64,000 bases of DNA from Ashinkailepas kermadecensis (lineage: Eukaryota > Arthropoda > Thecostraca > Neolepadidae), in NCBI GenBank assembly GCA_034440615.1, contig JAOTOM010004012.1, forward strand, positions 72,501 to 136,500. The letters run 5' to 3'. The first letter of the stretch is position 1. Each line of letters begins with the position of its first letter. The notes below the pieces were generated by a model. That model was given only the letters and a program-made list of their open reading frames with translations, was not told the DNA's origin and did no database searches. The translations under genes were made by a program, and so were the position numbers. Below, piece by piece: positions 12,227-23,900 of the stretch.

Positions 12227-13590
12227 ATGCGAAAAAGACTTCTTGGATTCAATTTTGCCATCAATTTAATAGATTCACCCCTCTCGGCGAAATGTGGACA
12301 CTTGAAAACATTTCAGCACCGACAAAGACCCCCAATTAAAGCTATCACACTCAGACACAACAACAACACCATCACAGACCCACAAACAATAGCAAACATC
12401 TTCGCACACAACTACCACCTTAGGTCATCCACACTCCCACGAAACCCCCCACTCCCAATCAGACACACACGCCCACATCTTTACAACACTAGGTTTACAC
12501 TCACAGAACTACAACTAGCAATCGCACAGACAGGAAACACAAGCGTATAGGCCCAGACAATATACACTACTCATTCTTCAAACACCTCCCAACACAAGCA
12601 TTACACGCACTACTCGACACCTACAACACCGTTTGGACTACGCATACATAGCCACAATCTTGGTTACACGCTTTGCTCATACCTATCCATAAACCAAGCA
12701 CTGACTCAACTATATGCGACTCCTACCGTCCTATCGCGCTAACCAGCTGTTTTCACAAACTCTTCGAACGTCTTGTCAAAAACGCCTTCTCTACATCATT
12801 CAACCACAAAAACTAATCTCCCCTATACTTCCTATAGGCTTTCTTCCTAACCGCTCATGTCTCGACAATCTCACGTACCTCATCACACAGATCCAGGAAG
12901 CGGCGGCAAGGAAACGCTCCACTGTCGCCGTCTTCCTGGACTTAAAACAAGCGTATGACACCATCAACATAACAGCAGTATTACAACACTTATACGATAT
13001 AGACATACAGGGAAGACACCATCACCGGTTCATCACATTACATTACCTCCGCTTCTACCTACTAAAACGATCATTTGAAGTCAAAATTGGGCCCCACACT
13101 TCAGACATTAAATTTTCCACAACCGGCTTAATGCTAGGTTCAGTTCTAAGTCCCCTTCTCTTTATTCTAGGTCTAAATTCATTCATCACCGACAACTTCT
13201 CGACCAAAATTGCACTTTACGCAGACGACATTGTACTCTGGACATCACATGAAACTCCAACTCACGCACTAGCAACAAAACGCACTAACAGAACTTCACA
13301 ACAAACTCGCCCTACTAAATTTACACATCGCACTACACAAATCAAAATGCATAGTTTTCGGCTACAATCGACATGCAAACCTACAACCACTGAAAATAGA
13401 CCACACACCCATACCATTTGTAACCACAGCAAAATTCCTATGCATCACATTAGACCCACGACTGGCCTCACGTTCTAAACATTCAAAACGCGTATCAAAA
13501 AGAATAAACATACTACGAGCACTTTCCGACACACACTGGGGATCCCATCGAAATTCACTACTGACCTTATACAAAACAATCATTCGGCCA
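12227..13590 (+). pseudogene. LINE ORF2, reverse transcriptase part
   Basis: Pieces lie in at least two frames (12227-12550; 12714-13478). Reverse transcriptase blocks are visible: GFLPNRSCLDNL, TVAVFLDLKQAYDTI, GLMLGSVLSPLLFIL and the catalytic YADDIVLW. A gap between 12550 and 12714 and repeated frame changes show it is inactive. It should polymerise cDNA at the nicked target in an intact element. Confidence 0.85.
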
Positions 13591-13593
13591 ATC

Positions 13594-14933
13594 ATGGAAT
13601 ACGGATCTCCACTCTTCGCAAACGCAGCTAAATCAAATCTCCGAATTCTAGACACACTACAACACCAATGCATAAAAATGGCTACCGGAGCCTACATCAC
13701 CTCACCCTATCTCGCTCTTCACATATACAACCACATACCAGAACTAAAACACAGACGCACAGAAGCACTACTCAGATACCACTACAAAACACAACTCATC
13801 AAACAACACCCATGCACCCAGGCACTAAAAATTCGCACCAAACGCATCCACCAACTCATGAGAAAAAAACACCACTTAAAACCACAATAGGCGGCCGCAT
13901 ACACCAACACGCAAATAGTTTACACATCACACTTCCCACATCAAAACCACTCCCACCACCCACAGCATGGTGGAAACACCAAACACCCACGACACACTTC
14001 CTCATCGACGAACCGAAACACGCATACACAGACGCAGAAATACAACAACTCTTTCTACAATTCACAGCACAATATGCAAATTATAATATCATATACACCG
14101 GCGGTTCCAAATCGCACACACAGCAGACGGGCGCAGCGGCGGTGCTGTACCCCAATACAGTACCGCCCCGAGTCATCCTGCGTGCCCGTCTGTACGACAC
14201 AGCATCTACATACACAACAGAATTATATGCAATCTTTTCGGCCTATTCCACTATCTATAACACAAAAATGGAACACAACACCATAGCCACTGACACAAAA
14301 TCAGTACTACAAAGCATAACAGCTTACACCAAAATCAAACACTCCCTCATTCCCAAAATACTGCACATTCATAAAAACTAAACATTTAACAACGACCACT
14401 ACTTCTTTGGATCCCAAGCCACCCAAACATACATGGTAATGAACACGCAGACATTGAAGCAAACATAGCCACAACACTACAACAAACCACGCAATGCCCT
14501 TATTCACAATCTGACTACTACCCTAGAATACACCATGCCATCAACAAACATACAACAAACATGGGACACAACAATAGCACAACTTCACGAAATACACCTC
14601 AAACACGAATACTGGCACACCATCAACCAACACACCAGATTCATAGAACGTACACTAACACGACTACCCACTGGATACACAGCACTTACACACTCTTACC
14701 TCCTCCTGCGACGTCAACGACCACAATGCACAACATGTCACCGAACACTTACAATCAAACACATACTCATCTACTGCACCAAATACAACAACCAAAGACA
14801 ACATATCACAAACTACTGCACCACACACAACATCCCACTAAACCTCCCTACTCTTCTCAACGACGACCATCCAGCATTACACGAACATATCTTCCACTTT
14901 CTCGCTATCACACGCCTACTCGAACAACTGTGA
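13594..14933 (+). pseudogene. LINE ORF2, thumb, RNase H and terminal Cys/His motif
   Basis: MEYGSPLFANAAKSNLRILD and LQHQCIKMATGAY at 13594-13710 are the post-RT thumb region. RNase H is recognisable at about 14080-14381 with YTGGSK, AELYAIFSA-like TELYAIFSA and TDTKSVLQSI. The first motif is normally YTDGSK, so the catalytic Asp is replaced by Gly here. The C-terminal piece at 14535-14933 contains CTTCHRTLTIKHILIYCTKY, typical of the end of such ORF2 proteins. Confidence 0.8.
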
Positions 14934-15084
14934 AAAAAGGAAAAAAAAGGATCGGGAAAAAGCAAAAAGCAAAAACAAAATAAAATAAAAAGAAAAAGAT
15001 ATGTAAAAAATGGAAAAAATGATCAAAAGACCCAAGGAAAAAAATACGTTCCAAAAAGAAAGACAAACACTATCCCAAAACTGA

Positions 15085-15900
15085 CTGAATGTCTTCTTGC
15101 AATGTTATTCAACTATGGCGATGACCCGATCCCAACCCCCACTACACCCATACCCCAACTTGGCACCGTCCGGACTGGCAACTCTTCTCAACTACATCAT
15201 CTTCGGCCTTCGACCAGCTCTACAACTCCATGCAACTCTGCTCAACTCAGCTCTACTCAGCTCACTTCAAGCTCCAAGACGTCTTCAAATCTACTTCGGC
15301 ACCGCTCAACAAATCAGCTCCCTCCTCCCCTCTCCGACTAAGTCTCCTACCATATTCTTCACACCCTCATACCTCCTAATGCCAACACAGACATAAACAC
15401 ACACGGAAACAGCCGACATCACCACACGGTGGCAGGGGGGCAAAATTCACTCACACACACACACCGCTTCTGATAATGGAGATACAGTCAAAACTCAGTC
15501 CAGGCAGGGCGACTAGACCTACCAAGTTGAGGGGTGGCTGCTCTCCAACGGAAAATTTCCCATCCCCATCCCCCTGAACATTGAGATATACCCCTTCATT
15601 TTGGCCTATTATATTCATTGAAAACTTGAATTTGTTCATTTTGATGATGAAATTTACGGTTTAAGATATGAATCTGTATTGTTTTCTACTATGGTGGCCC
15701 ACGGAACTACTGAGTGTGATCGTTACAGCAAGGATCAGCAAACAAACCTAAAACAATCGTAAATAATTTCAGTACTAGGTTGTAAAAAGTGTAACCAATC
15801 GAGTAGTAGCATCGTGCATCATAAAATAACGTCCAATTTTACTCACCTACCACATGGAATTGCCATCCATTCTAGCCTCCATCCTTCGAACTATCCAGCT
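15085..15900. other. Non-coding stretch after the LINE
   Basis: The first 300 bp are C/T-rich with repeated CTACTCAGCTC/CAACTC motifs and may be LINE 3' sequence or flank. The rest shows no gene or repeat that I can support. Confidence 0.4.
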
Positions 15901-15907
15901 AACTTAC

Positions 15908-16123
15908 ACGCAGGGACGAAGGTCGGAACAGGACGAGCAGTAGTCGACTGAGCTGCTCTTACACTCTGGGCCCGATAGACCGGCCCGACACCGTGCAGGA
16001 GTGTTGCCGTCGGCATCTCGGTGCAGAGTGCAGCCTTGTTGCAGGTCGTTGCCACCGCTGCAGCAGTGAGCGATAGTCAGCGCCGGGAGCAAGGCCGCAG
16101 CCAGTAGCTTCTTAGCGGGTCGA
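15908..16123 (-). CDS. Candidate Cys-rich internal exon of an unidentified gene
   Basis: On the - strand, a pyrimidine-rich acceptor ending in CCAATCCAG is followed by an open 216-nt segment and an ideal GTAAGT donor. The length is a multiple of three and the phase is symmetric (it starts and ends inside codons). Read in that phase it starts KKLLAAALLPALTIAHCC after four residues and contains about ten cysteines, including CSSCSDLRPC. I do not recognise the family; a secreted or extracellular Cys-rich domain is possible. No partner exons are found in the window. It could be chance. Confidence 0.3.
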
Positions 16124-16327
16124 CTGGATTGGAAAAATAATCATTTTATCCAGTCTAAGGCGATACTTCGACATCTTGCATGGGATCAAAACTCAAAATT
16201 TATGAAGATGGATGAGGTGCTTGGCAACCAGGAGAACAACCCGAATTTTATAATGGGGTGAGGAATACTTAAATTTTGCTGGACCTTGTGATTAATGCCA
16301 CATCTCCCCCCCCCCAAAAAAAAACAA

Positions 16328-16437
<110 letters not shown>

Positions 16438-16679
16438 TACACCATGGTGTACTAGCTTTTTGAAACAGTGCGGGTCGGTGCAAAACAGCATCATTAAGCG
16501 AGATGGTGCAGTATGAAAATTGTTAGAAATACCATGCTGGAAGCTGCTGCAAGATTGTGCACTACAACTTAGATTTTGGTATTCCTCTCAAGAATTTCGC
16601 CCGGGGGCAAAGCTTCACGAAGAGGCTGACATTATCAGCACCTCAAGACTTCTTGGATAGGACTAAAGACTTCGCCCTT

Positions 16680-16950
16680 AACACATTATGGCGTCGAATG
16701 ACTTTGGTGGCGTTTTGACTGCTCTTGGCGGCTCTGGGCTGCTGTGCCGGTGGGCTCAGGCTTATATTGAGCCACTGAATTAATGTTCCACATTCCATGT
16801 CGTTGAATGCATCACAACGAGGTCGTTGATTTCTGAAGATTATTGGGACCACAATACATGGGCTACAAAATTGAAGGTATTGGGGAAAAGCCAACATTGA
16901 GGGGGCACCTTCCCCCTCAAGAGTATATCCGACAACACCCACGCATGTCA
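16680..16950. repeat. Dispersed repeat, second copy
   Basis: Shares a run of similar sequence with 4860-5060, including GTTGATTTCTGAA, ATTGAGGG...CCCCTCAA and a final AACACCC block. No coding potential or terminal repeats identified. Confidence 0.55.
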
Positions 16951-17369
16951 ACTCACTGTTGGCATAGGAAAATTAAGTTGTCACCAATTAGTTTTATTAG
17001 AAAAGATAAAAGCGGACCATTTTGAAAACATAGCGGTCGAAGTGCGGTTCCTCTTCTATAGCGAAAGCAACCCGGTAGGTGGGCTCCCTTCAAATCCGTT
17101 TGTATCCCCCCCTGACGCAAGCTACAGGTACGCACTGTTCGTCAGACCACGAAGTGAAGAGAAGAACGAAAACGATTCCCGACGGGGCCATGGAGGTGGA
17201 GCTCTCAGCCTGTCGCCATCACCAACCAATGAAAGCCGAGCCACCCCTCTTCTCGGCCAATGACGCTGGTAGGGAGGATGACGTCATCCGAGGCGTGGAC
17301 GATCCGGTCGGTGGCAGTTCCTCGCCAGCTGTCAAACGGTCGAAACGGCACGCGGGCGCGACTGGGCTG

Positions 17370-17815
17370 CGGGTGGGGGCTGCGGGTGAGGGCTGCGGGC
17401 GGGGGCTGCGAGCGAGGGCTGCGGGTGGGGGCTGCGGGTGAGGGCTGCGGGTGGGGCTGTGAGCGAGGGCTGCGGGTGGGGCTGGGCTGCGGGTGGGGGC
17501 TGCGGGTGAGGGCTGCGGGTGGGGGCTGCGGGTGGGGCTGTGAGCGAGGGCTGCGGGTGGGGGGGCGGCTGCGGGTGGGGGCTGCGGGTGAGGGCTGCGG
17601 GTGGGGGCTGCGGGCGGGGGCTGCGGGTGAGGGCTGCGGGCGAGGGCTGCGGGCGAGGGCTGCGGGTGGGGGCTGCGGGTGAGGGCTGCGGGCGAGGGCT
17701 GCGGGTGGGGGCTGCGGGTGGGGGCTGCGGGTGAGGGCTGCGGGCGAGGGCTGCGGGTGGGGGCTGCGGGTGGGGGCTGCGGGTGGGGGCTGCGGGTGGG
17801 GGCTGCGGCCGGAGG
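17370..17815. repeat. G-rich minisatellite, 13-bp GGGCTGCGGGTGG-type units
   Basis: About 445 bp of GGGCTGCGGGTGGG/GGGCTGCGGGTGAG units. The + strand has runs of three to six G every few bases and so can form G-quadruplexes. All long frames here (Arg/Pro/Ala-rich on -, Gly/Cys-rich on +) are products of the repeat. Confidence 0.95.
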
Positions 17816-17879
17816 ATACGCGCCGAGGATGCGGGTGTGCCGATGGTACAACAGAATCGAGTGAAGGTGCTATTGAGTG

Positions 17880-18535
17880 ATAGTCAATGCCGTATCTAGG
17901 ATTTTCGCTGGGGGGGGACAAATAGATTGGAGAGCCACCTACCCCAATTTTTGTTAAGTCCCCGGATTTCGACCACTATTTTTTCAAAGCGGACCATTTT
18001 AATATTTTTAATAAAATATTTAGTGGCCAAATTAATTGCCATGTGGATCCCCCACTCTGTCACCATCGTGTCTGAGTCATCGGATTTCAACCCTAACTCC
18101 CCCGTCGTGTTCGAATGTTTTTACTTTGGCATCCATTGTTATGTCACCTCGCACTGCTGAAATTACACTCAACTATGTAAACGCACACTCAAAAATGTAA
18201 AATTTTCCAATTTCAGGCATTCCAGTTAGCAACGCCCGGTCACCAAAGCGCCAACATTCGTGCACGTGTACACGCGCTTTGCGCATTCGGCGCATTCGCC
18301 ACACTTCGTGCGATTATCCGGTTTCTACAAGGCCTCCCACATTTTGCAAATTGCTGTCATATGATAGCATTATACCATATTTGACATTTGGAATGCTTCG
18401 TATGGCTGTTCACTGGGAAAATTTATTAATGCAATTCGTCGATTAGTTCACTACTTCCCACATTTTCTGATGATTAAGAAATCCGGAGACCCACTGAGCT
18501 TTGATCCACCTCATCTCTTTGGTTGAATATGCTCC
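17880..18535. other. Non-coding, possible transposon end
   Basis: GCCGTATCTAGGATTTTCGC followed by a G-run at about 17889 is typical of hAT-type transposon termini, but I found no matching opposite end or target duplication. The rest is AT-rich and non-coding. Confidence 0.35.
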
Positions 18536-18539
18536 CAGA

Positions 18540-21350
18540 TTGACTACCGAACCAAGTCCCTAGCCCTGGTGTTCCTTTTTTGGACCCGTTGCGTTTTTCC
18601 TCCTCTATGGATGTGTTTTAGGGCTCCAGACATTTTTTTTTGTGGGGGCCCGGCACATTTTTGAGACTCCAGCTCTTTTTCATAGTGTTGTTGCTTTTTA
18701 TGTGCACCGACGACATTTTTGAGGTTTTGACGTTTTCGAAGACCCCGATGTTTATATGTGTGTTTATTCAGTGCCCCGTGTTTTCGTCCCTTCTTTGGGA
18801 TCATGTCGCTTTTTGAGGGCCCCAGCCTGTTCTTGAGGCCCCCGTATGGTCTCATGACCCCGGTGTGCCTTGCGGGCCTCCCTTTTGTTTCCTTTATAGA
18901 GCTCCCGGTGTGTTTGATTAGAGGTGCAAGGCATGCCGCTTTTTGCGAGATTCGGTAGGCTTTGCATGACCCGGTGCATTTTCGGCCACCTATTGTGCTT
19001 TTGGGGTTCCGCTGTGTTTATTCGGGGCTCCTGATCGCACGTTTGTGAGACTCCAGCAAGGTTTTGGGGGCTCCTGTATAATTTGTTGGGGTTCCGGCGC
19101 GACTTTTCGAGCTCAGGCGCATGGTTCTAGGGGACCTTACGTCAGTTGTCTGAGCTCGACGCAATTTTTGGTGACTTCTGCTTATTTTTTTAAAGTCCGA
19201 GTCCCTGCCTGATTTTTCCGGCGCCTGGCGCCATATTTTTATGTCCTGTTGCGATTTTTCGAGCTTCGGTGCTTTCTTTCGGGGAGGTACGCAATTTTTG
19301 AAGGCATCTATATCTTGGTATGTTTGGGGCTCGGGAGCGGTTTTACTTGCTCAGACGTTCATTTTTGGGAATCTCTCCTGATCTTGGACGGCTCCAGACT
19401 TGATTTTTGTCGAGTCCCGATGCAATTTTTGGCCCACCTTGTACCTACAGATAAAAATTTTTGATGTCCCAACCCTAAAATTTGGGAGTGCCAACGGTAA
19501 TTTTTGATCCTGAGCTCGATACTTGAGGGGCTTGGCGTGAGTTTGTGGGGCGGGGTATACTTTGCTGGGCCACAACGAAATTTTTGCAGGTCCCGGCGAA
19601 CATTTTTTAGGGCCAGGTGCGGTTTTCTTGGTGCGCGCTGTATTCATTTAGAGCTGTCTATGCGAATTATGGGGGCCCGATGTGAATTTATTGGGCCCAG
19701 CGCGATTTTCGGGGACCCTGACAAGATTCTTGGAGCGCATCCCTTCAGGATGGGGGGGGGCATCTTCCTTTTTGGTATGCCACTGCGTCTGCTCAACGAA
19801 TTTCTTTTTCAGCCGATGGCACCCGTAGGCCTGTCGGATAATTTTCTTTCAGAACCTGTTCTGAATTTTCAGGTGCTCGGGTCGATTCGATGGAGTCTCT
19901 TTGTGATTTTTTTGTGGTCGAATTATATTTTTTGTAGGCCGCCTGCTCGATATTTTCGAGCCCAGGTTCTTTGGGCTCCTGGTGCGTTCTTTTACGGTGC
20001 CCCAACAAGTTTTTTGCGGGGCCGACGCGTTTTTTTTGTTGGTCTTTCACGGAATTGTGTGGCCACGGACTGGCATTTCTGGTAGGAATCGATCTATAGG
20101 AAGCCAGCTGAGACTTGTGGGGCTCCGGTGCGACGTTTTGGCCCCCAGTGATATTTTCAAGGGCAGCGGCGTAAAATGTTTGGGTGTAGGTTCAATTTTT
20201 GGGCCCCGTCGTCATTTGCTGGGATCCCTAGCACGAGTTTTAGTTTCCTCAACACGGTTTGGGGGTTCAACACGTTTTGAAGCCTTTTGGAGCGATTGTT
20301 GTGGCTCCAGACTGATTTTCCATGTCCGGACAGTTTTTTTTGTCCCGGTTTCATTCTTGGGTGGTCCCGATGACACTTTTTGGGCCAGGTGCGACCTGTC
20401 GAGCCCCTAGCGTGATTTCCAGGGGCCTTTGAACGACTTTTTGGTACCCCTAGGCTCGGCTGATTTTCAGGGGCCCCAGTCCAATTTTTGAACTTTCACC
20501 GTAAATTTAGGGGCCCGGAAATGATTCTTGACCCACAATGTGATTTTCGATGGAATTGGTGCGATTTTGGGGGCACCCAGCATCGTGTTCAACAGGCCCC
20601 TGCGCGACGTTTTGGGGCCCCGAATATGATTTTTATGGCCCCGGAGCGATTTTTTGGGGGCCCAGTGGAATTTTTAGGGAGTCTGGAACAATTTTTTCCA
20701 AGCCCGGCGCGATTATTAGAGGCTCCCCAACCTCTCAGGGGGTGGGCAACTGACCCTAATACCCCCTTCGGTTCGGCACTAGTTATGGGCCCTGCATGTT
20801 TTGAGACATCGGCTGTTTTGCATAGATGTGTTGCTTTTTGTGCACCAACGATGTTTTTAGGTACCGGCGCGTTTACGAAGACCCCGATGTGCTTATTTGG
20901 TGCCAGGTCTTTTTTTTCCTTTTTAGGACCATGTCACTTCTATGTCCATGTCACTATGAGGGCCCAGCCTGTTTTTAGGCGCCTCTGCGATTGCATGGTC
21001 CCGGTGTACTTTGAGTGCCTCCGCTGTGTTTTTGGAGCTCCCGGTGTGTTTAATTTTAGCTGCATCGCATGTTTTAAGACCCTGTCACTTTTTGCTAGAC
21101 TCGGTACGCTTTGGAGGACCCGGTGCATTTTTTGACGTTCCATTGTGCTTTTAGGGTCCTGCTGTGTTTATGTTTGGCTCCGGACGCACATTTGTGGGAC
21201 ACCAGCACGATTTTAGGGGCTCCGATACAATTTCTCGTGGTCACGAAGGAACTTTTCGGTCCCAGGCGCGTTGTTCCTGGCGCCAGTTTTCTGGGCTCAA
21301 CGAAGATTTTGGTGACTTCTGAATTGCTTAAAGTACGAGTCCTGGCCTGG
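18540..21350. repeat. Degenerate GC/T-alternating array with 2.14-kb higher-order period
   Basis: The whole stretch alternates GGGGCYCC-type blocks with CGATTTTT-type blocks every 25-35 bp, for example CCCGGTGCGATTTTT variants. A longer period is also visible: about 18687-19220 aligns with about 20829-21360 block by block (GTTGCTTTTT...GTGCACC, GAAGACCCCGATG, CCCGGTGTG, TTTTGGTGACTTCTG), an offset near 2140 bp. No frame has coding character. It appears to be an old minisatellite that acquired higher-order structure. It ends where the - strand LINE ORF1 begins. Confidence 0.75.
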
Positions 21351-21641
21351 TTTTCCGAGCCTGCGGGTAGGAGACTCCGGTCATGGCCTTGACGGCGCAA
21401 ACCTCTTTTTCCCGTCGCCAGACTGGACAGAGATTGGAAGTGGTGAGGTGGTCGGATGTGTTGCAGTTGAGGCAGAGGGCAGGCTTTGAGCAGGTGGAAT
21501 CAGGATGGGGTGGTTCACCGCACTTGGGGCAGCGGACTGGTTGGCGACATGTTTTACTGCCATGGCCGATGCGTTGACAATTAAAACAGCGGAGAGGATT
21601 AGGAATAGAAACGCGGACTTGGTATCGGATGTAGTCGGCGA

Positions 21642-23900
21642 CATAGGCGCACCGGAGGGGGGCAGGGGGCCCGCCCCCCCCATGAGACCAAAGTGCCCTT
21701 TTGGCCAAAAGTGCCCTTTTGACCGAAAAGTGCCCTCTTGGCCGGAATGTCCCAAATTTAGCCCAAAAATCTTAAATCTTAAATAAAAAATCACATAAGG
21801 CCCAGGCGGGCCTTATGTGCCCCGCCTGTGCCAAAGGTGCCCTTTGGGCCCAAAACTGCCCCTTTGGCCTAAAAATGACATTCCCCTGTGCCCTTTCCTG
21901 TCCTATGCCTGTCCCAATTAGGTGCCGTTTTGATCTAAAAGTGCCCTGTGCCCTGCCCTGTACCCTGCCCTGTGCCTTGTGCTGTACCGTGAACTCTGCC
22001 CTGCCCTGTGTCCTGCCCTATGTCCTGCCCTATGCCCTGCCCTGTGCCCTGCCCTGTGCCCTGCCCTGTGCCCTGCCCTGTGCCCTGCCCTGTGCCCTGC
22101 CCTGTGCCCTGCCCTGCCCTGTGCCCTGCCCTGCCCTGTGCCCTGCCCTGCCCTGCCCTGTGCCCTGCCCTGTGCCCTGCCCTGTGCCCTGCCCTGTGCC
22201 CTGCCCTGTGCCCTGCCCTGTGCCCTGCCCTGTGCCCTGCCATGTGCCCTGCCCTGTGCCCTGTCCTGTGCCCTGCCCTGTGCCCTGCCCTGTGCCCTGC
22301 CCTGTGCCCTGCCCTGTTCCCTGCTCTGTGCCCTGCCCTGTGCCCTGCCCTGTGCCCTGCCCTGTGCCCTGCCCTGTGCCCTGCCCTGTGCCCTGCCCTG
22401 TGCCCTGCCCTGTGCCCTGCCCTGTGCCCTGCCCTGTGCCCTGCCCTGTGCCCTGCCCTGTGCCCTGCCCTGTGCCCTGCCCTGTGCCCTGCCCTGTGCC
22501 CTGCCCTGTGCCCTGCCCTGTGCCCTGCCCTGTGCCCTGCCCTGTGCCCTGCCCTGTGCCCTGCCCTGTGCCCTGCCCTGTGCCCTGCACTGTGCCCTGC
22601 CCTGAGTCCTGCCCTATGCCCTGCCCTGTGCCCTGGCCTGTGCCCTGCCATGTGCCCTGCCCTGTGTCCTGTCCTGTGCCCTGCTCTGTGCCCTGCCCTG
22701 TGCCCTGCCCTGTGCCCTACCCTGTGCCCTGTCCTGTGGCCTGTGCCTATAGGCGCACCGGTGTGTGGTGCCCAGGGGGCCCGGCTTCCTCTCCCTAGGT
22801 CGAGATCGAGAAGTGTCCCTCGGCAGAAAGTGCCCTTTTGGGTTTGGGCGCAAAAGTGCCCATCGGCCTTGGCCTAAACGATCGAACGATATATACCTAC
22901 CCCGCCTACCCCTAGGTTCGGCGTAAAAAATGTGTCAGCCTCCCAAAAAATCCTTGCTTAAATCTCACTTTTCAGTGTTCCATCAGTGAACAACTGGACT
23001 TTCTAGCGCGTTTGCCCTGGGTACATCTGGCCGAACATGGGTTTCTTATTAAAAATTGTATTCAGTCAATTTACGCGCCAAAATTGTAGCGGCCTGAAGC
23101 TCCATTCAAGGCTGAGGCGGGCACAAGCACGATGTTAAGCACGATGGCATAAATTTGCACTTTATGTTTATAGGTACCTACACCACCCTGAGACTATAAA
23201 TCACTGGGCTGTTATGTCTCAAGCTCATGTACCTTCTTCAGTCTGCGCATGCATAACCCTCCTCAGGTGTCTGGATAGCAGTAGCTCAGGCCCTTAGAAA
23301 AAAATACCTACCTGCGTACCTGTAGCTATCTACCTGAACCTATTATGAAACAGCCTTGGTTCGAGATAGCACTTTTAAAGGCTGTGAATGCTCCAGAGCC
23401 TAGTTTCCCACCTACCTCTATTCTGGTTACCTTTCAATAGAAGGACAGATTAACTGCAGGCTACAATAAGTAGGGAGGTACCTACCTAGTTGCACTGATA
23501 TCAAGGACTTCGTGCTGGGGAGTGGCAATCAGGGCAACTGTCCCTTAAGTGAAGCCTCTGTGGGCCCTTTTGAGGTTCCATGATTCATAATCGGGCACCC
23601 CCGGTTGCCTGCAACAAATGCAGCGAATTGTGACGGAGGAATTGTGACGGAGGGATTGTGACGGAGGAACTGTGAGCAGGCTGCATGTTTTTGGAAATAT
23701 TATTGTAAATACAAGGGTTCGGTGCTATAACATATAACGTGTCCCATGGAAAATTCACGCCCCCCCCGGTCGGCAAACATTCCAGTGTGCCCCGGGCCGC
23801 AAAGTGCCCTTTTGGAGCCGGTCAAGTGCCCTTTTGGAGCCGGCCAAGTGCCCTTTTCGGTCCGCCCCCCCCCCATGGAAAAATCCTGGGTGCGCGCCTG
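21642..23900. mobile_element. hAT-like element carrying a 12-bp minisatellite
   Basis: The element lies between two copies of GTCGGCGA (21634-21641 and 23901-23908), an 8-bp target duplication. It begins CATAGGCGCACCGG and, read inward from the right, CAGGCGCGCACCCAGG, imperfect inverted termini of hAT type. Removing the element and one duplication copy restores the LINE ORF1 frame, which is independent support. Both subterminal regions repeat AAAGTGCCCTTTTGG. The interior holds a minisatellite (21945-22740) and a unique segment (about 22900-23740) without coding potential. A copy of the left end (GGCGCACCGG) recurs at about 22753, suggesting internal rearrangement. Confidence 0.85.
21945..22740. 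repeat. 12-bp minisatellite CCCTGCCCTGTG
   Basis: About 60-65 copies of a 12-bp unit, very homogeneous from 22150 to 22590 and more variable at the edges. All three + frames and two - frames stay open, giving Cys/Pro-rich or Gly/Gln/Thr-rich pseudo-proteins of up to 327 codons. These are not genes. Confidence 0.97.

Larger units (their letters stand above)
10230..15080 (+). mobile_element. Decayed non-LTR retrotransposon with EN, RT and RNase H
   Basis: The domain order is ORF1 zinc knuckles, APE endonuclease, reverse transcriptase with YADDIVLW, RNase H, and a terminal cysteine/histidine motif, followed by an A-rich tail (about 14934-15060). The order with RNase H points to an I/LOA/Jockey-group LINE; the exact clade is not decidable by eye. 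The + strand is extremely A/C-rich and poor in G. Several frameshifts and stops break every domain, so the copy is dead. The ORF1 start is missing, suggesting 5' truncation. Confidence 0.9.

Noticed and set aside
17205..17921. Pro/Arg/Ser-rich 238-codon protein on the minus strand
   Set aside because: Composition follows the G-rich minisatellite. Flanks have no coding character.
20488..21135. 215-codon frame
   Set aside because: Lies in the degenerate alternating array. Residue composition is Phe/Gly/Pro-rich as the repeat dictates, with no domain.
21815..22877. Cys/Pro-rich frames of 208-327 codons and Gly/Gln/Thr-rich frames on the other strand
   Set aside because: Pure translation of the 12-bp repeat. 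No domain, and frames are open simultaneously on both strands.
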